From: Rheinheimera maricola
Lineage (GTDB): Bacteria; Pseudomonadota; Gammaproteobacteria; Enterobacterales; Alteromonadaceae
DNA: 64,000 bases
Assembly: GCF_016918075.2 (NCBI RefSeq)
Contig: NZ_JAERPS020000006.1
Span: 62,001 to 126,000 of the forward strand
Direction: 5' to 3'
The notes under the pieces were generated by a model. The model was not told the DNA's origin, searched no databases, and saw only the letters and a list, made by a program, of their open reading frames with translations. This document shows positions 16,487 to 25,516 of the stretch, one piece after another. The translations under genes and the position numbers were made by a program. Positions within the stretch are counted from its first letter, which is position 1; every line of letters begins with the position of its first letter.

Positions 16487-17404
16487 CTATTCACCGGATG
16501 GCGCAGCGAAATAGCGTTTTTGTATCGCGATCCGCTGTTTGGTTAGCGGCGCCAATAATTTTTTCGCTAAAGCCGTAACCGGTACAACGGTAACAATCAG
16601 TGTTAGTAAAAAGCAAACATAAACCATTAAACCCGCTTTACGACGTAAGCTGTTTTCTGGCCCCAGTTTGCGTAATAAGCGCGCCCAGATACTAAAACTA
16701 TGATTACCCACCCGCTCACTAGCGATCAGTTTCTCATTTATCGTTACCGCCTGTAGGCCTTGCAACATTGGTGCTGTAATGGCCGTGTTATCTACTTGCA
16801 GACGCTGCTTAATGCGCTCACCAAAGCGGCTAGCCGCGGCAATATCCTGCTCGCTGATACCGGCTTTGGGCAACCAGCGCCGGGCTTGTTGTTTACCGGT
16901 AAACATCCACATGGGTGTAGCGAGAAAACTGGCCGCACTGCCGCATTTATCTACCAGCGCAATATTGTCGACTAAACGGGCTTGCAGCCGTTGTAAGTGC
17001 AGCTTTACTTTTTCTTGCGCCATTAACCACATATTGCGACAGCCAATCAGGGTAACTACCGGCGTGTCAGCAAATAACTGTTGCGCCAGCGAGCTTTGCA
17101 AAAAGCTACTAACCGGTAACGACGGCGCTAAAAACCAGACTTGATAAGCCAGAATGATCAGATCGTATTTATCTGCCAGATCCCGGTCTGGCGCTTGCAA
17201 TGGTTGCGGAATTTGCAGCACCGTTTCCGGAAATACCGTAAAAAAGCGTACAAAAGGCCAGGGAAAGGGGTAAGGCGTAACGGGTTGCAGGGCGAGAAAA
17301 TCCAGTTGTATATCGGCCTGATGCTGTAAAGGTGCACAGACCGAGCCTACCAGTCGGTTAAGCTGGCCGGTTTGTGAGTAATGAATTACCAATACTTTAC
17401 GCAT
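16487..17404 (-). CDS. darA: DarA-like dialkylresorcinol condensing enzyme (flavodoxin-fold aromatase)
   Basis: 305 residues. It opens with a flavodoxin-type phosphate loop (VIHYSQTGQLNRLV) and contains YQVWFLAPSLPVSSFL and TLIGCRNMW, as in the DarA family. One hydrophobic segment near residues 255-275 (LMVYVCFLLTLIVTVVPVTA) suggests membrane attachment. DarA aromatises the DarB product to a 2,5-dialkylresorcinol. It is the first gene of a minus-strand operon (darA, darB, small protein, BtrH-like), divergent from the APE operon. Confidence 0.87.
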   Translation of the reverse strand: MRKVLVIHYSQTGQLNRLVGSVCAPLQHQADIQLDFLALQPVTPYPFPWPFVRFFTVFPETVLQIPQPLQAPDRDLADKYDLIILAYQVWFLAPSLPVSSFLQSSLAQQLFADTPVVTLIGCRNMWLMAQEKVKLHLQRLQARLVDNIALVDKCGSAASFLATPMWMFTGKQQARRWLPKAGISEQDIAAASRFGERIKQRLQVDNTAITAPMLQGLQAVTINEKLIASERVGNHSFSIWARLLRKLGPENSLRRKAGLMVYVCFLLTLIVTVVPVTALAKKLLAPLTKQRIAIQKRYFAAPSGE

Positions 17405-17438
17405 CAGAAAGGCGCCCGCGTTACATATTAAAGCGCGG

Positions 17439-17468
17439 ATTTTGCACGCTAAATGCAGCAGGGGTCAA
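17439..17468 (-). promoter_or_regulatory. Candidate promoter for the darA operon
   Basis: Minus-strand TTGACC (17463-17468), 18-base spacer, CAAAAT (17439-17444). It lies 35 bp upstream of the darA ATG in the shared 169-bp region with the APE operon. Confidence 0.45.
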
Positions 17469-17494
17469 TCAATAATGATAGTCGCTTTTTTTAA

Positions 17495-17524
17495 TTTACT
17501 TTATACCCACACTTTATATATGAT
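17495..17524 (+). promoter_or_regulatory. Candidate promoter for the APE operon
   Basis: TTTACT (17495-17500), 18-base spacer and a strong TATGAT (17519-17524), with an AT-rich tract upstream. This would start transcription near 17531, about 43 bases before the apeC-like ATG. No comparable spacing appears until the terminator at 34918, so this promoter may drive some 17 kb. Confidence 0.55.
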
Positions 17525-17573
17525 ACGCCGTTTTTAGTAGCGAAATTCGTAACGTGCCGGGTAGCAACTTGTG

Positions 17574-18281
17574 ATGGAATTTTTCTTAACCGATTGGGCG
17601 GTATGGACACCGGACTCAACCCAAGGCGATACCGGCTTGGGTGCGCAACCTATGCCCGAGTTAACCCAAGTACCGGCCATGACGCGCCGCCGTTTAAGTA
17701 AACTGACCAAGTTAACCTTTGACGTTGCGTTAGCCGTACAACCGATTGATGATACGTTGGCATCGCAGCAATCGATCAGTACTATTTTCGCTTCACGCCA
17801 TGGCGATTTACACAAAACCCTCGGTTTGCTACAGCAGGTCGCCCAGCAAGAAGCCCTGTCACCCACCCAATTTGCCTTGTCAGTACATAATGCCATTAGT
17901 GGCCAGTTAAGTTTATTCAAGCAAAACCGTGCTGACACTAATGCCATTGCCGCTGGCGCCGACAGCCTGCATTATGCCGTGTTGGAAGCCGCCGCCCGCT
18001 TGCAAACCGAACCTGAGCTTAGTCAGATACTGGTACTGTACGCCGATGAGCCTGTGCCAGAAGTGTATCAGCCGTTTTGTCAGGACCCGGCTCAACCAGT
18101 GGCGCTGGCGTTGTTGCTAAGCCGCAACCAGGGTGAAAAGATGCACTTTGTCCGCCACAGTGCACCAACGCAGTCAGCTTCGACGCAGCAAGTGCTGCAA
18201 TTGCTCCCCTTGCTGCAACAACAATGCAGCACAGTCAACATCGCTGGCCGCCAGTGCCAGTGGCACTGGCAACGGGGCTAA
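17574..18281 (+). CDS. apeC: APE chain-length-factor-like ketosynthase subunit (ApeC type)
   Basis: 235 residues from ATG 17574 (GTG 17571 is adjacent). It matches the small ketosynthase-like proteins that open APE operons: TIFASRHGDLHKTLGLL and LSVHNAISGQLSLF, where the last motif replaces the nucleophile loop without a Cys. It is a non-catalytic partner that forms a heterodimer with an APE ketosynthase. First gene of the plus-strand operon. Confidence 0.87.
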   Translation: MEFFLTDWAVWTPDSTQGDTGLGAQPMPELTQVPAMTRRRLSKLTKLTFDVALAVQPIDDTLASQQSISTIFASRHGDLHKTLGLLQQVAQQEALSPTQFALSVHNAISGQLSLFKQNRADTNAIAAGADSLHYAVLEAAARLQTEPELSQILVLYADEPVPEVYQPFCQDPAQPVALALLLSRNQGEKMHFVRHSAPTQSASTQQVLQLLPLLQQQCSTVNIAGRQCQWHWQRG

Positions 18282-18284
18282 CAT

Positions 18285-19046
18285 ATGCAAACATTGAATC
18301 ACTGGTACCGTATCCTGGCGACAGGTTTTTGCTTCGTTGCTTTTGGCGTAGGCGGTGTCTTACTGTCGCTAACTGTACTGCCGCTGCAACGCTTAATGAT
18401 CCGCGATAACGAGCAACGTAAAAGCCGCGCGCGTCATACGGTGCATCTTACCTTTCGCAGCTTTATTAAGCTGATGCAGTGGGTGCGCATATTTAATTTT
18501 GACTTCACCGCTGAGCAAGCGCTGCGTCAGGCCCGCGGCCAAATTATTATTGCCAACCACCCGAGTTTAATTGACGTGGTGGCGCTGATTTCGATGACGC
18601 CAAACGCCGACTGCGTGGTAAAAGCCCAATTGTTTCGCAACCCCTTTATGCGCGGCGTCATTAGCAGTACCGGCTATATCAGCAATGCCGATCCCGATCA
18701 GTTGCTGGATGACTGTGCCGCATCGTTGGCACAGGGCAGCAACCTGATTATTTTCCCGGAAGGTACCCGCAGTAAACCCGGCCAGCCGCTGCAGTTTCAA
18801 CGCGGAGCGGCTAATATAGCGCTGCGCTCCGAAAGTGATTATCTGGCGCTGCGTATCAGCTGCCAACCCAGCACGCTAACCAAAGAAGAGCAGTGGTATA
18901 ATGTGCCTCAGCACAAGCCAACACTGGCGATACACGTTATTAAACCGATAGCAGTACAACGCTATCGTAATCTGTCGTCCCCTTCACTGGCTGCGAGGCA
19001 GCTGACAAGGGATTTACAAGATTTTTATCAGCAGGTATTGAGTTAA
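18285..19046 (+). CDS. apeD: 1-acyl-glycerol-3-phosphate acyltransferase-like protein (ApeD type)
   Basis: 253 residues. The acyltransferase motif HPSLID (H-x4-D) follows NH near residue 90, and FPEGTRSK marks the glycerophosphate-type substrate loop. One N-terminal membrane helix (FCFVAFGVGGVLLSLTVL). It lies 3 bp after apeC and 2 bp before the first APE ACP. Probably attaches the polyene or a fatty acid to a lipid anchor at the inner membrane. Confidence 0.85.
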   Translation: MQTLNHWYRILATGFCFVAFGVGGVLLSLTVLPLQRLMIRDNEQRKSRARHTVHLTFRSFIKLMQWVRIFNFDFTAEQALRQARGQIIIANHPSLIDVVALISMTPNADCVVKAQLFRNPFMRGVISSTGYISNADPDQLLDDCAASLAQGSNLIIFPEGTRSKPGQPLQFQRGAANIALRSESDYLALRISCQPSTLTKEEQWYNVPQHKPTLAIHVIKPIAVQRYRNLSSPSLAARQLTRDLQDFYQQVLS

Positions 19047-19048
19047 CT

Positions 19049-19306
19049 ATGGACGCTTTAAAACACGAATTGAAACAACTGATCATCGAGACGCTGGAGC
19101 TGGAAGATATTGCGCCGGCAGATATTGATGACGACGCGCCCTTGTTTGGTGACGGTCTGGGGCTGGATTCTATCGATGCATTAGAACTGGGCCAGGCGTT
19201 AAAGAAAAAATATCAAATCAAACCCGACGCCAACGCCGAACAAAATAAGCAGCACTTCGCCAGCATCAGCAATCTGGCACTTTATGTGCAGCAACAACAG
19301 CAGTAA
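19049..19306 (+). CDS. apeE: Acyl carrier protein (ApeE type)
   Basis: 85 residues. Attachment motif GLGLDSIDALEL, with Ser near residue 41. Clearly acidic and helical. First of two adjacent ACPs characteristic of APE operons; it carries starter or growing polyene chains. Confidence 0.9.
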   Translation: MDALKHELKQLIIETLELEDIAPADIDDDAPLFGDGLGLDSIDALELGQALKKKYQIKPDANAEQNKQHFASISNLALYVQQQQQ

Positions 19307-19320
19307 CCGGAGCCGCAATA

Positions 19321-19569
19321 ATGAAAACAAAACAGGACATCTTCGTCGTATTACAACAACTGATGGTGAAGGAATTTGAATTAGACGCTGAGCAGGTGCA
19401 GCTAGAGGCCAATCTATATGAAGATTTGGATCTGGACAGCATCGACGCCGTTGACCTGGTGGTAAAACTGCGCGAGCTTACCGGCAAGAAAATCGAGCCC
19501 GATGCGTTTAAAGCGGTGCGCACTGTTGCTAACGTGGTTGACGAAGTTTACGCCTTAATCGACGCCTGA
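19321..19569 (+). CDS. apeF: Acyl carrier protein (ApeF type)
   Basis: 82 residues. Attachment motif DLDLDSIDAVDL, with Ser near residue 40. It starts 14 bp after the previous ACP, behind GGAG, and its stop overlaps the next ATG. The two ACPs differ enough in sequence to suggest distinct partners rather than a recent duplication. Confidence 0.9.
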   Translation: MKTKQDIFVVLQQLMVKEFELDAEQVQLEANLYEDLDLDSIDAVDLVVKLRELTGKKIEPDAFKAVRTVANVVDEVYALIDA

Positions 19570-20123
19570 TGCTGCAACATCCTTTAGTTAAAGCCCTGTT
19601 GCAACTGGCTCTGCTGGCGTATCCCTTTTACATCTGGTGGGCTATAACACACTGGCATCCAGCTGCCGCTTTAGCGCCGCTGGCGCTATTGGCGCTGGCA
19701 AAAGCCCTATTTGGCCAAAGCCCGCTGTCGCAGCGCGGTTTTTTTTTACTCAGCGCGATAGTGCTACTGGCTGCCAGTATACTCGGCAAGGCAGAGCAAG
19801 CGATGTTGTATTACCCGGTGTGGGTTAACAGTGGCATGTTGTTGCTGTTTGGCTGGTCATTGCTCTACCCTCCGACGGTAGTAGAACGGCTGGCGCGCTT
19901 GATCGACGGTGAACTGGACGCTAAAGGTGTAGCCTATACACGCAACGTTACTCAAGTTTGGTGCGCCTTCTTTTTGCTTAACGGCAGTATAGCGGCGCTG
20001 ACGGCCTGGTGGGGTGACTGGGACCTGTGGGTATTATACAACGGCTTTATTGCCTATCTGTTAATGGGTTTACTAATGGCCGCAGAATGGCTGGTAAGAC
20101 GTCGTGTTAGAGCAAAAAAGTAG
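19569..20123 (+). CDS. apeG: COG4648-like integral membrane protein (ApeG type)
   Basis: 184 residues, mostly hydrophobic, with about five membrane segments, among them the N-terminal LLQLALLAYPFYIWWAI and the C-terminal LYNGFIAYLLMGLLMAAEWL, followed by a basic tail (RRRVRAKK). This membrane protein of unknown biochemical role is conserved between the ACPs and the ligase in APE operons. It overlaps the ligase start by 20 bases. Confidence 0.8.
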   Translation: MLQHPLVKALLQLALLAYPFYIWWAITHWHPAAALAPLALLALAKALFGQSPLSQRGFFLLSAIVLLAASILGKAEQAMLYYPVWVNSGMLLLFGWSLLYPPTVVERLARLIDGELDAKGVAYTRNVTQVWCAFFLLNGSIAALTAWWGDWDLWVLYNGFIAYLLMGLLMAAEWLVRRRVRAKK

Positions 20124-21456
20124 CTATTGGCTACTAAGCTGGGCATCGGCACAGCAACTTATAGCGCTGGACGATGCTGGCCAGCGTTATAGCTATAGCC
20201 AGTGGTATCAGGCAGTGCAGCAGTGCTACCAGCATATCCAGCAGCAGGACGGTGACACTGTGCTGCTATATCAACCGGATGGCCTGCAATTTAGTATCTG
20301 GTTAATTGCACTGGCGCTGGCCGGTAAACATATAGTGCTGTCTGCTGATGGCCAACCCGCCACTCTGGCCTTGGCGGCCAGCCATTGTGACTGGCAAGCA
20401 ACGCAGCATTTTAGCTGTTTAGAGATCGCCGTCTCGATTACTGCACCACCGCAGTTACAACTGAGCTTAAGCCCGCAGTGTTGTGTCAGCTTTTTTACCT
20501 CAGGCTCCAGCGGAACTCCCAAACTGATTGGCAAAACCTTGTCGCAGTTACTGCGTGAAGTACAAACCCTGCAACAACAATTTGCCGCCCAGTTGCAAAG
20601 CGCCACACTGGTAGCGGGCACGGTGTCTGGCCAGCATATTTATGGCTTGCTGTTCCGTTTGCTTTGGCCACTGTGCGCCAACCGGCCTTTTTATTGTCAG
20701 CAGCTTAGCTACCTTGAACAATGGCAAGCGTTACTGCAGCAACACAAGGTCATTTTTATTGCCAGCCCGGCACATCTGGCCCGCTTTGACGATATTGCTA
20801 AGCTAACAGCTAACTCGGCCAGTATTAGCGCTATTTTTAGCTCTGGCGGGCCTTTGGCAGATGAGGTACCGGCACGCTATGTTGAGGCTTTGGGCCAGGC
20901 GCCGATAGAAGTGTTTGGCAGTACTGAAACCGGCGGTATTGGCTTTCGCCAACGCCAGAACAGCCAAAACTATTGGCGCGCTTTTGCCGGTGTGCAACTG
21001 ACCAGCGACGAGCGTGATGCCTTAGTACTGCAGTCTCCGCATCTGCCCGATCAGACGCCGTATCAAACCGAAGATAAGGTGCAACTATTGCCAGATCAGT
21101 GTTTTATCCTGCTTGGCCGGCTTGATCGCATTGTAAAACTGGAAGAAAAACGTTTGTCTCTGCCAGAGCTGGAGCAATTCTGCCAGCAAAGCGAATGGGT
21201 TAATGCCGCCGCCGCGCTGGTATTAACGCAACCCAAAGTCCAGCTGGCACTGGTACTGGCATTATCAGAAAGCGGCCAGCTAGTGCTGCAAACGCAGGGC
21301 AAGCTGGCACTAAATCAGCTACTAAAACAACATTTGTTGCAACGCTTTGAACGGGTACTACTGCCAAAGCGATTTCGTTATCTGACGGCGCTGCCGTACA
21401 ATGCCCAGGGTAAATTACCCCGCGCACAATTGGAGGCGCTGTTTCACCATGACTAA
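20104..21456 (+). CDS. apeH: AMP-dependent aryl-ACP/CoA ligase (ApeH type)
   Basis: 450 residues from GTG 20104. The ATP-binding P-loop is FFTSGSSGTPKLIGKT near residue 135; EVFGSTETGGIGF and a C-terminal domain with LGRLDRIVKLEEKRLSL complete the ANL superfamily pattern. It should activate the aromatic acid (4-hydroxycinnamate or similar, from the ammonia-lyase) onto an ACP as the polyene starter. Confidence 0.88.
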   Translation: MLEQKSSYWLLSWASAQQLIALDDAGQRYSYSQWYQAVQQCYQHIQQQDGDTVLLYQPDGLQFSIWLIALALAGKHIVLSADGQPATLALAASHCDWQATQHFSCLEIAVSITAPPQLQLSLSPQCCVSFFTSGSSGTPKLIGKTLSQLLREVQTLQQQFAAQLQSATLVAGTVSGQHIYGLLFRLLWPLCANRPFYCQQLSYLEQWQALLQQHKVIFIASPAHLARFDDIAKLTANSASISAIFSSGGPLADEVPARYVEALGQAPIEVFGSTETGGIGFRQRQNSQNYWRAFAGVQLTSDERDALVLQSPHLPDQTPYQTEDKVQLLPDQCFILLGRLDRIVKLEEKRLSLPELEQFCQQSEWVNAAAALVLTQPKVQLALVLALSESGQLVLQTQGKLALNQLLKQHLLQRFERVLLPKRFRYLTALPYNAQGKLPRAQLEALFHHD

Positions 21457-21805
21457 GTTATTTCCTACGCTGACGCTGATCAGCCAAACTGAGCAACAGC
21501 TCAGCCTGCAGCTGGATATCAGCGCCGATATTCACTGGTTTGCCGGCCATTTCCCTGACGCGCCGGTACTACCAGGCGTAGCGCAGCTGGATTGGGCCGT
21601 ACATTACAGCCGGCAGTACTTTCCATCACTGCAGCAGCTACAGGCGGTAGAAGTGTTGAAATTTCAGCAAATGATACGGCCAGGGCACCAATTACTGCTG
21701 GTGCTTGAACGCAGTGCCGAACACACGACGTTGTTCAGTTATAGCCGCAACGGTGAAAAAGTCGCGTCTGGCCGCTTAAAGTGGAGCCCAGCAACTGATG
21801 CGTAA
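21449..21805 (+). CDS. apeI: 3-hydroxyacyl-ACP dehydratase (ApeI type)
   Basis: 118 residues from the ATG at 21449, overlapping the ligase end. The catalytic hotdog motif is HWFAGHFPDAPVLPGVAQLDW (His in GHFP, near residue 31), with MIRPGHQL downstream. It forms the conjugated double bonds of the polyene, probably together with the ApeP-like subunit encoded at 31251. Confidence 0.88.
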   Translation: MTKLFPTLTLISQTEQQLSLQLDISADIHWFAGHFPDAPVLPGVAQLDWAVHYSRQYFPSLQQLQAVEVLKFQQMIRPGHQLLLVLERSAEHTTLFSYSRNGEKVASGRLKWSPATDA

Positions 21806-22535
21806 TTGCTTTGTCATTCCAATTTACAATCATCATGAAACCATAGCCGCGACTGTGGCAGCGTTATTGCCGTATCAGTTACCGCTGATTATTGTTGATG
21901 ATGGCTCGGATCTGCCCACAAAACAGGTGCTGGCGCAACTGGCTCAGCAGCACAGTTTGATACAGCTGCTGACACTGGCGGAAAATGGCGGCAAAGGAGC
22001 AGCGGTAACAGCCGGCTTGCGCCATGCACTGCAGCTTGGCCTTAGCCATGCGCTACAAATTGACGCCGATGGCCAGCATGACACTAAAGATATACCGGCA
22101 TTTTGGCAGCTATCAGCAGAGCAGCCACTGGCACTGATCAGCGGTGCACCGCTTTACGATGATTCTATGCCACGCAGCCGTCGTATTGGTCGGCATATCA
22201 CGCACTTTTGGGTACACATAGAAACCCTGTCGCGTGATATCAAAGATTCTATGCTGGGGCTGCGGGTCTATCCACTAACAGCAACCGTCGCATTGTTGGA
22301 CCAGGTAAAACTGGGCCAGCGTATGGATTTTGATATTGAAATTATGGTGCGCTTGTACTGGCAAGGTGTAGTGGTGCAGTTTCTTCCCACTAAGGTTATT
22401 TACCCGCAAGGCGGCCGCTCGCATTTTAACCTGCTGCGTGATAACTGGTTAATCAGTAAAATGCATACCCGATTGTTTTTTGGCATGATATGGCGCGCAC
22501 CCAAGTTACTGTGGCGCAAATGGCAGCGCGTATGA
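21798..22535 (+). CDS. Family 2 glycosyltransferase (N-terminal half of ApeJ)
   Basis: 245 residues. GT-A fold motifs: IPIYNHHETIAATV, LIIVDDGSD near residue 34 and IDADGQHD near 90 (DxD). In E. coli-type APE loci a glycosyltransferase and a lipid A-type acyltransferase are, as I recall, fused in one ApeJ protein. Here they are separate genes joined by an ATGA overlap. Likely adds a sugar that anchors the pigment. The start overlaps the dehydratase by 8 bases. Confidence 0.85.
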   Translation: MRNCFVIPIYNHHETIAATVAALLPYQLPLIIVDDGSDLPTKQVLAQLAQQHSLIQLLTLAENGGKGAAVTAGLRHALQLGLSHALQIDADGQHDTKDIPAFWQLSAEQPLALISGAPLYDDSMPRSRRIGRHITHFWVHIETLSRDIKDSMLGLRVYPLTATVALLDQVKLGQRMDFDIEIMVRLYWQGVVVQFLPTKVIYPQGGRSHFNLLRDNWLISKMHTRLFFGMIWRAPKLLWRKWQRV

Positions 22536-23518
22536 CCTCACCTAAAGCCAGTCACTGGGCAAAAAAGCAGGAAAACGGCAGCTATCTGGCAATCTGGTTG
22601 CTACTACGACTTTATCGCTTTGGTGGCAAATATGTCATTTTGATCGTGCTGGCGCCGGTACTGGGCTATTTTTTTCTGAAAGACCGCAGTGCCAGAACTG
22701 CATCAATGCAGTTCTTACAACAAGTGCATAGCTATAAAGGCACTCAGAGCCCATTTGCACAGCGCCCGGGTTACTGGCGCAGCTACCAGCATTTTTGGCA
22801 ATTTGCCATGGCAGCACTGGCAAAAATTGACGGCTGGCTCGGCCGTATTCCTGTCGGTAGCGTTAGCTATGAAGGCAGTGTCAGTTTTGACAATATTATA
22901 CAAACCGGTAAGGGCGCTCTAATAATTGGTAGCCATCTGGGCAATCAGGAAGTGTGCCGGGCTTTAGTGCGCAGCAAATATACAGTGCGGATTAATGTGT
23001 TAGCGCATACGCAGCATACTGCGGCATTCAACCGCATACTGAAAGAAAGCAACAGCGACGTTGATCTAAACCTGATTGAAGTGACGGAGTTAACCCCAAC
23101 GGTCAGCGTTATGCTAAGCGAATGTATTGAACGCGGTGAGTTGGTGGTGATCGTCGGCGATCGTATTTCAGCACAAGCGCCTGAGCGCGCGGTCTGGGCT
23201 GACTTTCTCGGTAAACCGGCGCCTTTTGCTATTGGCCCCTGGGTATTAGGTAGCGTACTACAGTGCCCGGTATATCTGATGTTTTGTATGCGGCAAAAAA
23301 ACGGTTACAAGCTGATATTTACTCATTTTGCCGAGCAGTTGCAGCTGCCACGTAAAGAGCGGCAACAGGCGTTACAATCTACAATACAGCAGTATGCGCA
23401 ACAACTGGAGCAGGTAGCTTGCCGCTACCCGTTACAATGGTTTAATTTTTATGACTTCTGGCACCTACCCACGCCCAGTCAACAAAAAGCCCAGTCAACA
23501 GAAGGAAACGCCAGGTGA
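22532..23518 (+). CDS. LpxL/HtrB-type lysophospholipid acyltransferase (C-terminal half of ApeJ)
   Basis: 328 residues from the ATG at 22532, which overlaps the previous stop as ATGA. Upstream in-frame ATGs at 22490 and 22520 lie inside the glycosyltransferase gene and are less likely. One N-terminal membrane helix (VILIVLAPVLGYFFL). Catalytic H-x4-E: GSHLGNQEV near residue 130. Expected to acylate the sugar or lipid anchor of the polyene. Confidence 0.85.
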   Translation: MTSPKASHWAKKQENGSYLAIWLLLRLYRFGGKYVILIVLAPVLGYFFLKDRSARTASMQFLQQVHSYKGTQSPFAQRPGYWRSYQHFWQFAMAALAKIDGWLGRIPVGSVSYEGSVSFDNIIQTGKGALIIGSHLGNQEVCRALVRSKYTVRINVLAHTQHTAAFNRILKESNSDVDLNLIEVTELTPTVSVMLSECIERGELVVIVGDRISAQAPERAVWADFLGKPAPFAIGPWVLGSVLQCPVYLMFCMRQKNGYKLIFTHFAEQLQLPRKERQQALQSTIQQYAQQLEQVACRYPLQWFNFYDFWHLPTPSQQKAQSTEGNAR

Positions 23519-25119
23519 CAGCAGTACTTGAAGCCGGTTTATCACAGCCAGCACAACACGATCAGGCCAGCATTAGTTTTGGCAATGGCCGCATTAGCAT
23601 TGCGCAGATTAATGCGATTGCCCGTCAGGCTACTCCGGTAAACCTGAGCGACGACGCCCACTTTGCAGAGAAAATTAACGCCGGCGTGGCCTTTTTGGAC
23701 AAGCTGCTAAAAGAAGATGGCGTGATTTACGGTGTTACCACCGGCTACGGCGATAGCGTTACGGTGAAAGTGCCATTAGCGCAGGTGTATGAGCTGCCTA
23801 TTCATCTAACCCGTTTTCATGGCTGTGGCCTGGGCGACTACTTTAGTAAACAGCAAGGCCGCGCCATTTTAGCAACCCGGTTATGCTCGCTTAGTCAGGG
23901 CTATTCCGGCGTTAGCTTTGAGCTGCTTAATCTGCTGGTGGCATTTTTAAATCATGATATTGTGCCGCGTATCCCTGAGGAAGGCAGTGTCGGTGCCAGT
24001 GGCGATTTGACACCACTTTCTTATATCGCTGCGGCCTTGATTGGTGAACGTGAGGTGTATTATCAAGGCCAGATACGGCCTTCTGCCGAGGTGATGGCAG
24101 AATTAGGCCTAACCCCGGTCACCTTACGGCCAAAAGAAGGTTTGGCCATTATGAATGGCACTGCGGTGATGACGGCGCTGGCCTGTCAGGCGTACCAGCG
24201 TGCTGAATATTTAACCCGTATGTCCAGTCGCATTACGGCACTGGCCAGCCTGGCGCTGCAGGGTAATAGTCACCACTTTGATGACATTTTATTTAGTGTT
24301 AAGCCGCATCAGGGCCAGAACCAAGTAGCAAGTTGGATCCGCAATGATTTAAACCATCATGAACACCCGCGTAATTCCAGCCGTTTACAAGACCGCTACT
24401 CTATTCGCTGCGCACCGCATATTATCGGCGTGTTGCGCGATGCACTACCATGGTTTAAACACACCATTGAAAATGAACTGAATAGCGCCAACGACAACCC
24501 CATAATCGATGGTATTGGTGAGCACGTGCTGCACGGTGGCCATTTTTACGGTGGCCATATTGCCATGGTAATGGACACGATGAAAACCGCCGTTGCCAAT
24601 CTGGCCGACTTGCATGATCGACAAATGGCACTGTTGATGGACACTAAGTTTAACCACGGCCTACCGTCTAACTTATCGGCCGCCAGTGCTGAGCGACGTT
24701 ACATTAACCACGGTTTTAAAGCGGTGCAAATTGGCTGCAGTGCCTGGACCGCCGAAGCATTGAAGCTAACCATGCCGGCCAGTGTGTTCTCGCGCTCTAC
24801 CGAGTGCCATAATCAGGACAAAGTCAGTATGGGCACCATAGCAGCACGCGACTGCTTACGGGTGTTGCAGCTAACTGAGCAGGTAGTGGCAGCGTCCTTA
24901 CTGGCGGTGCAGCAAGCCGTGCAATTACGCATTGCCCAGGGTGAGCTGTGCTTTAGTAGTTTAACCGCCGAGCTGCAGCAGATGCTGCACAGTTTGCAGC
25001 AACAGCATGCTGTAGTAGCCGAAGACCGGCCACTGGAGGCCGAATTGCGCCAGTTAGTGGCGCAGTTACAACAGCAGCACTGGCCGCTGTATACGGAGAG
25101 CAACGATGCGCAGTGCTGA
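23515..25119 (+). CDS. HAL/PAL/TAL-family aromatic amino acid ammonia-lyase
   Basis: 534 residues from a GTG overlapping the previous stop, with AGGA about 8 bases upstream. The Ala-Ser-Gly that cyclises to the MIO cofactor is at residues 161-163 (GSVGASGDLTPLS). The inner-loop Tyr72 lies in IYGVTTGYGD. It removes ammonia from histidine, phenylalanine or tyrosine; in this setting tyrosine to 4-coumarate is expected as the polyene starter. At the selectivity pair the sequence reads Phe101-His102, neither the His-Leu of bacterial TAL nor the Ser-His of HAL nor Phe-Leu of PAL, so the substrate is open. Confidence 0.9.
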   Translation: MTAVLEAGLSQPAQHDQASISFGNGRISIAQINAIARQATPVNLSDDAHFAEKINAGVAFLDKLLKEDGVIYGVTTGYGDSVTVKVPLAQVYELPIHLTRFHGCGLGDYFSKQQGRAILATRLCSLSQGYSGVSFELLNLLVAFLNHDIVPRIPEEGSVGASGDLTPLSYIAAALIGEREVYYQGQIRPSAEVMAELGLTPVTLRPKEGLAIMNGTAVMTALACQAYQRAEYLTRMSSRITALASLALQGNSHHFDDILFSVKPHQGQNQVASWIRNDLNHHEHPRNSSRLQDRYSIRCAPHIIGVLRDALPWFKHTIENELNSANDNPIIDGIGEHVLHGGHFYGGHIAMVMDTMKTAVANLADLHDRQMALLMDTKFNHGLPSNLSAASAERRYINHGFKAVQIGCSAWTAEALKLTMPASVFSRSTECHNQDKVSMGTIAARDCLRVLQLTEQVVAASLLAVQQAVQLRIAQGELCFSSLTAELQQMLHSLQQQHAVVAEDRPLEAELRQLVAQLQQQHWPLYTESNDAQC

Positions 25120-25516
25120 AATCATTATTGATGTGCCGTTTTTTGATGTCGATGCCATGCAGGTCGTGTGGCACGGTCATTATGTAAAGTATCTCGAAGT
25201 GGCCCGCTGCGAGTTATTACGCAGCTTCAACTATGACTACACCGATATGTCAGCCTCAGGCTATATGTGGCCTATCGTCGATCTGCAGATTAAGTATGTC
25301 GGGTCGGCCTTGTTTGCCCACAAAATTAAGGTGAAGGCGACACTGAAAGAGTGGGAAAACCGGTTGAAGATAGACTATTTGATCACCGATGTAGCCAGCG
25401 GTAAAAAGCTAACCAAAGCCAGCACGGTACAGGTTGCAATTGATATCAATAGCAAAGAAATGTGTTTTGAAAGCCCAGCGGTGTTGTTTGACAAACTTGG
25501 GCTACCACAACCATGA
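25106..25516 (+). CDS. apeK: 4-hydroxybenzoyl-CoA-type hotdog thioesterase (ApeK type)
   Basis: 136 residues. The motif VPFFDVDAMQVVWHGHYVKYLE near residues 9-30 contains the catalytic Asp of the YbgC/4-HBT family. It overlaps the lyase by 14 bases and the next gene by 4. It would release the finished polyene acid from an ACP or edit mis-primed chains. If the polyene is instead passed to the BtrH-like transferase, the thioesterase would compete with ester formation. Confidence 0.87.
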   Translation: MRSAEIIIDVPFFDVDAMQVVWHGHYVKYLEVARCELLRSFNYDYTDMSASGYMWPIVDLQIKYVGSALFAHKIKVKATLKEWENRLKIDYLITDVASGKKLTKASTVQVAIDINSKEMCFESPAVLFDKLGLPQP

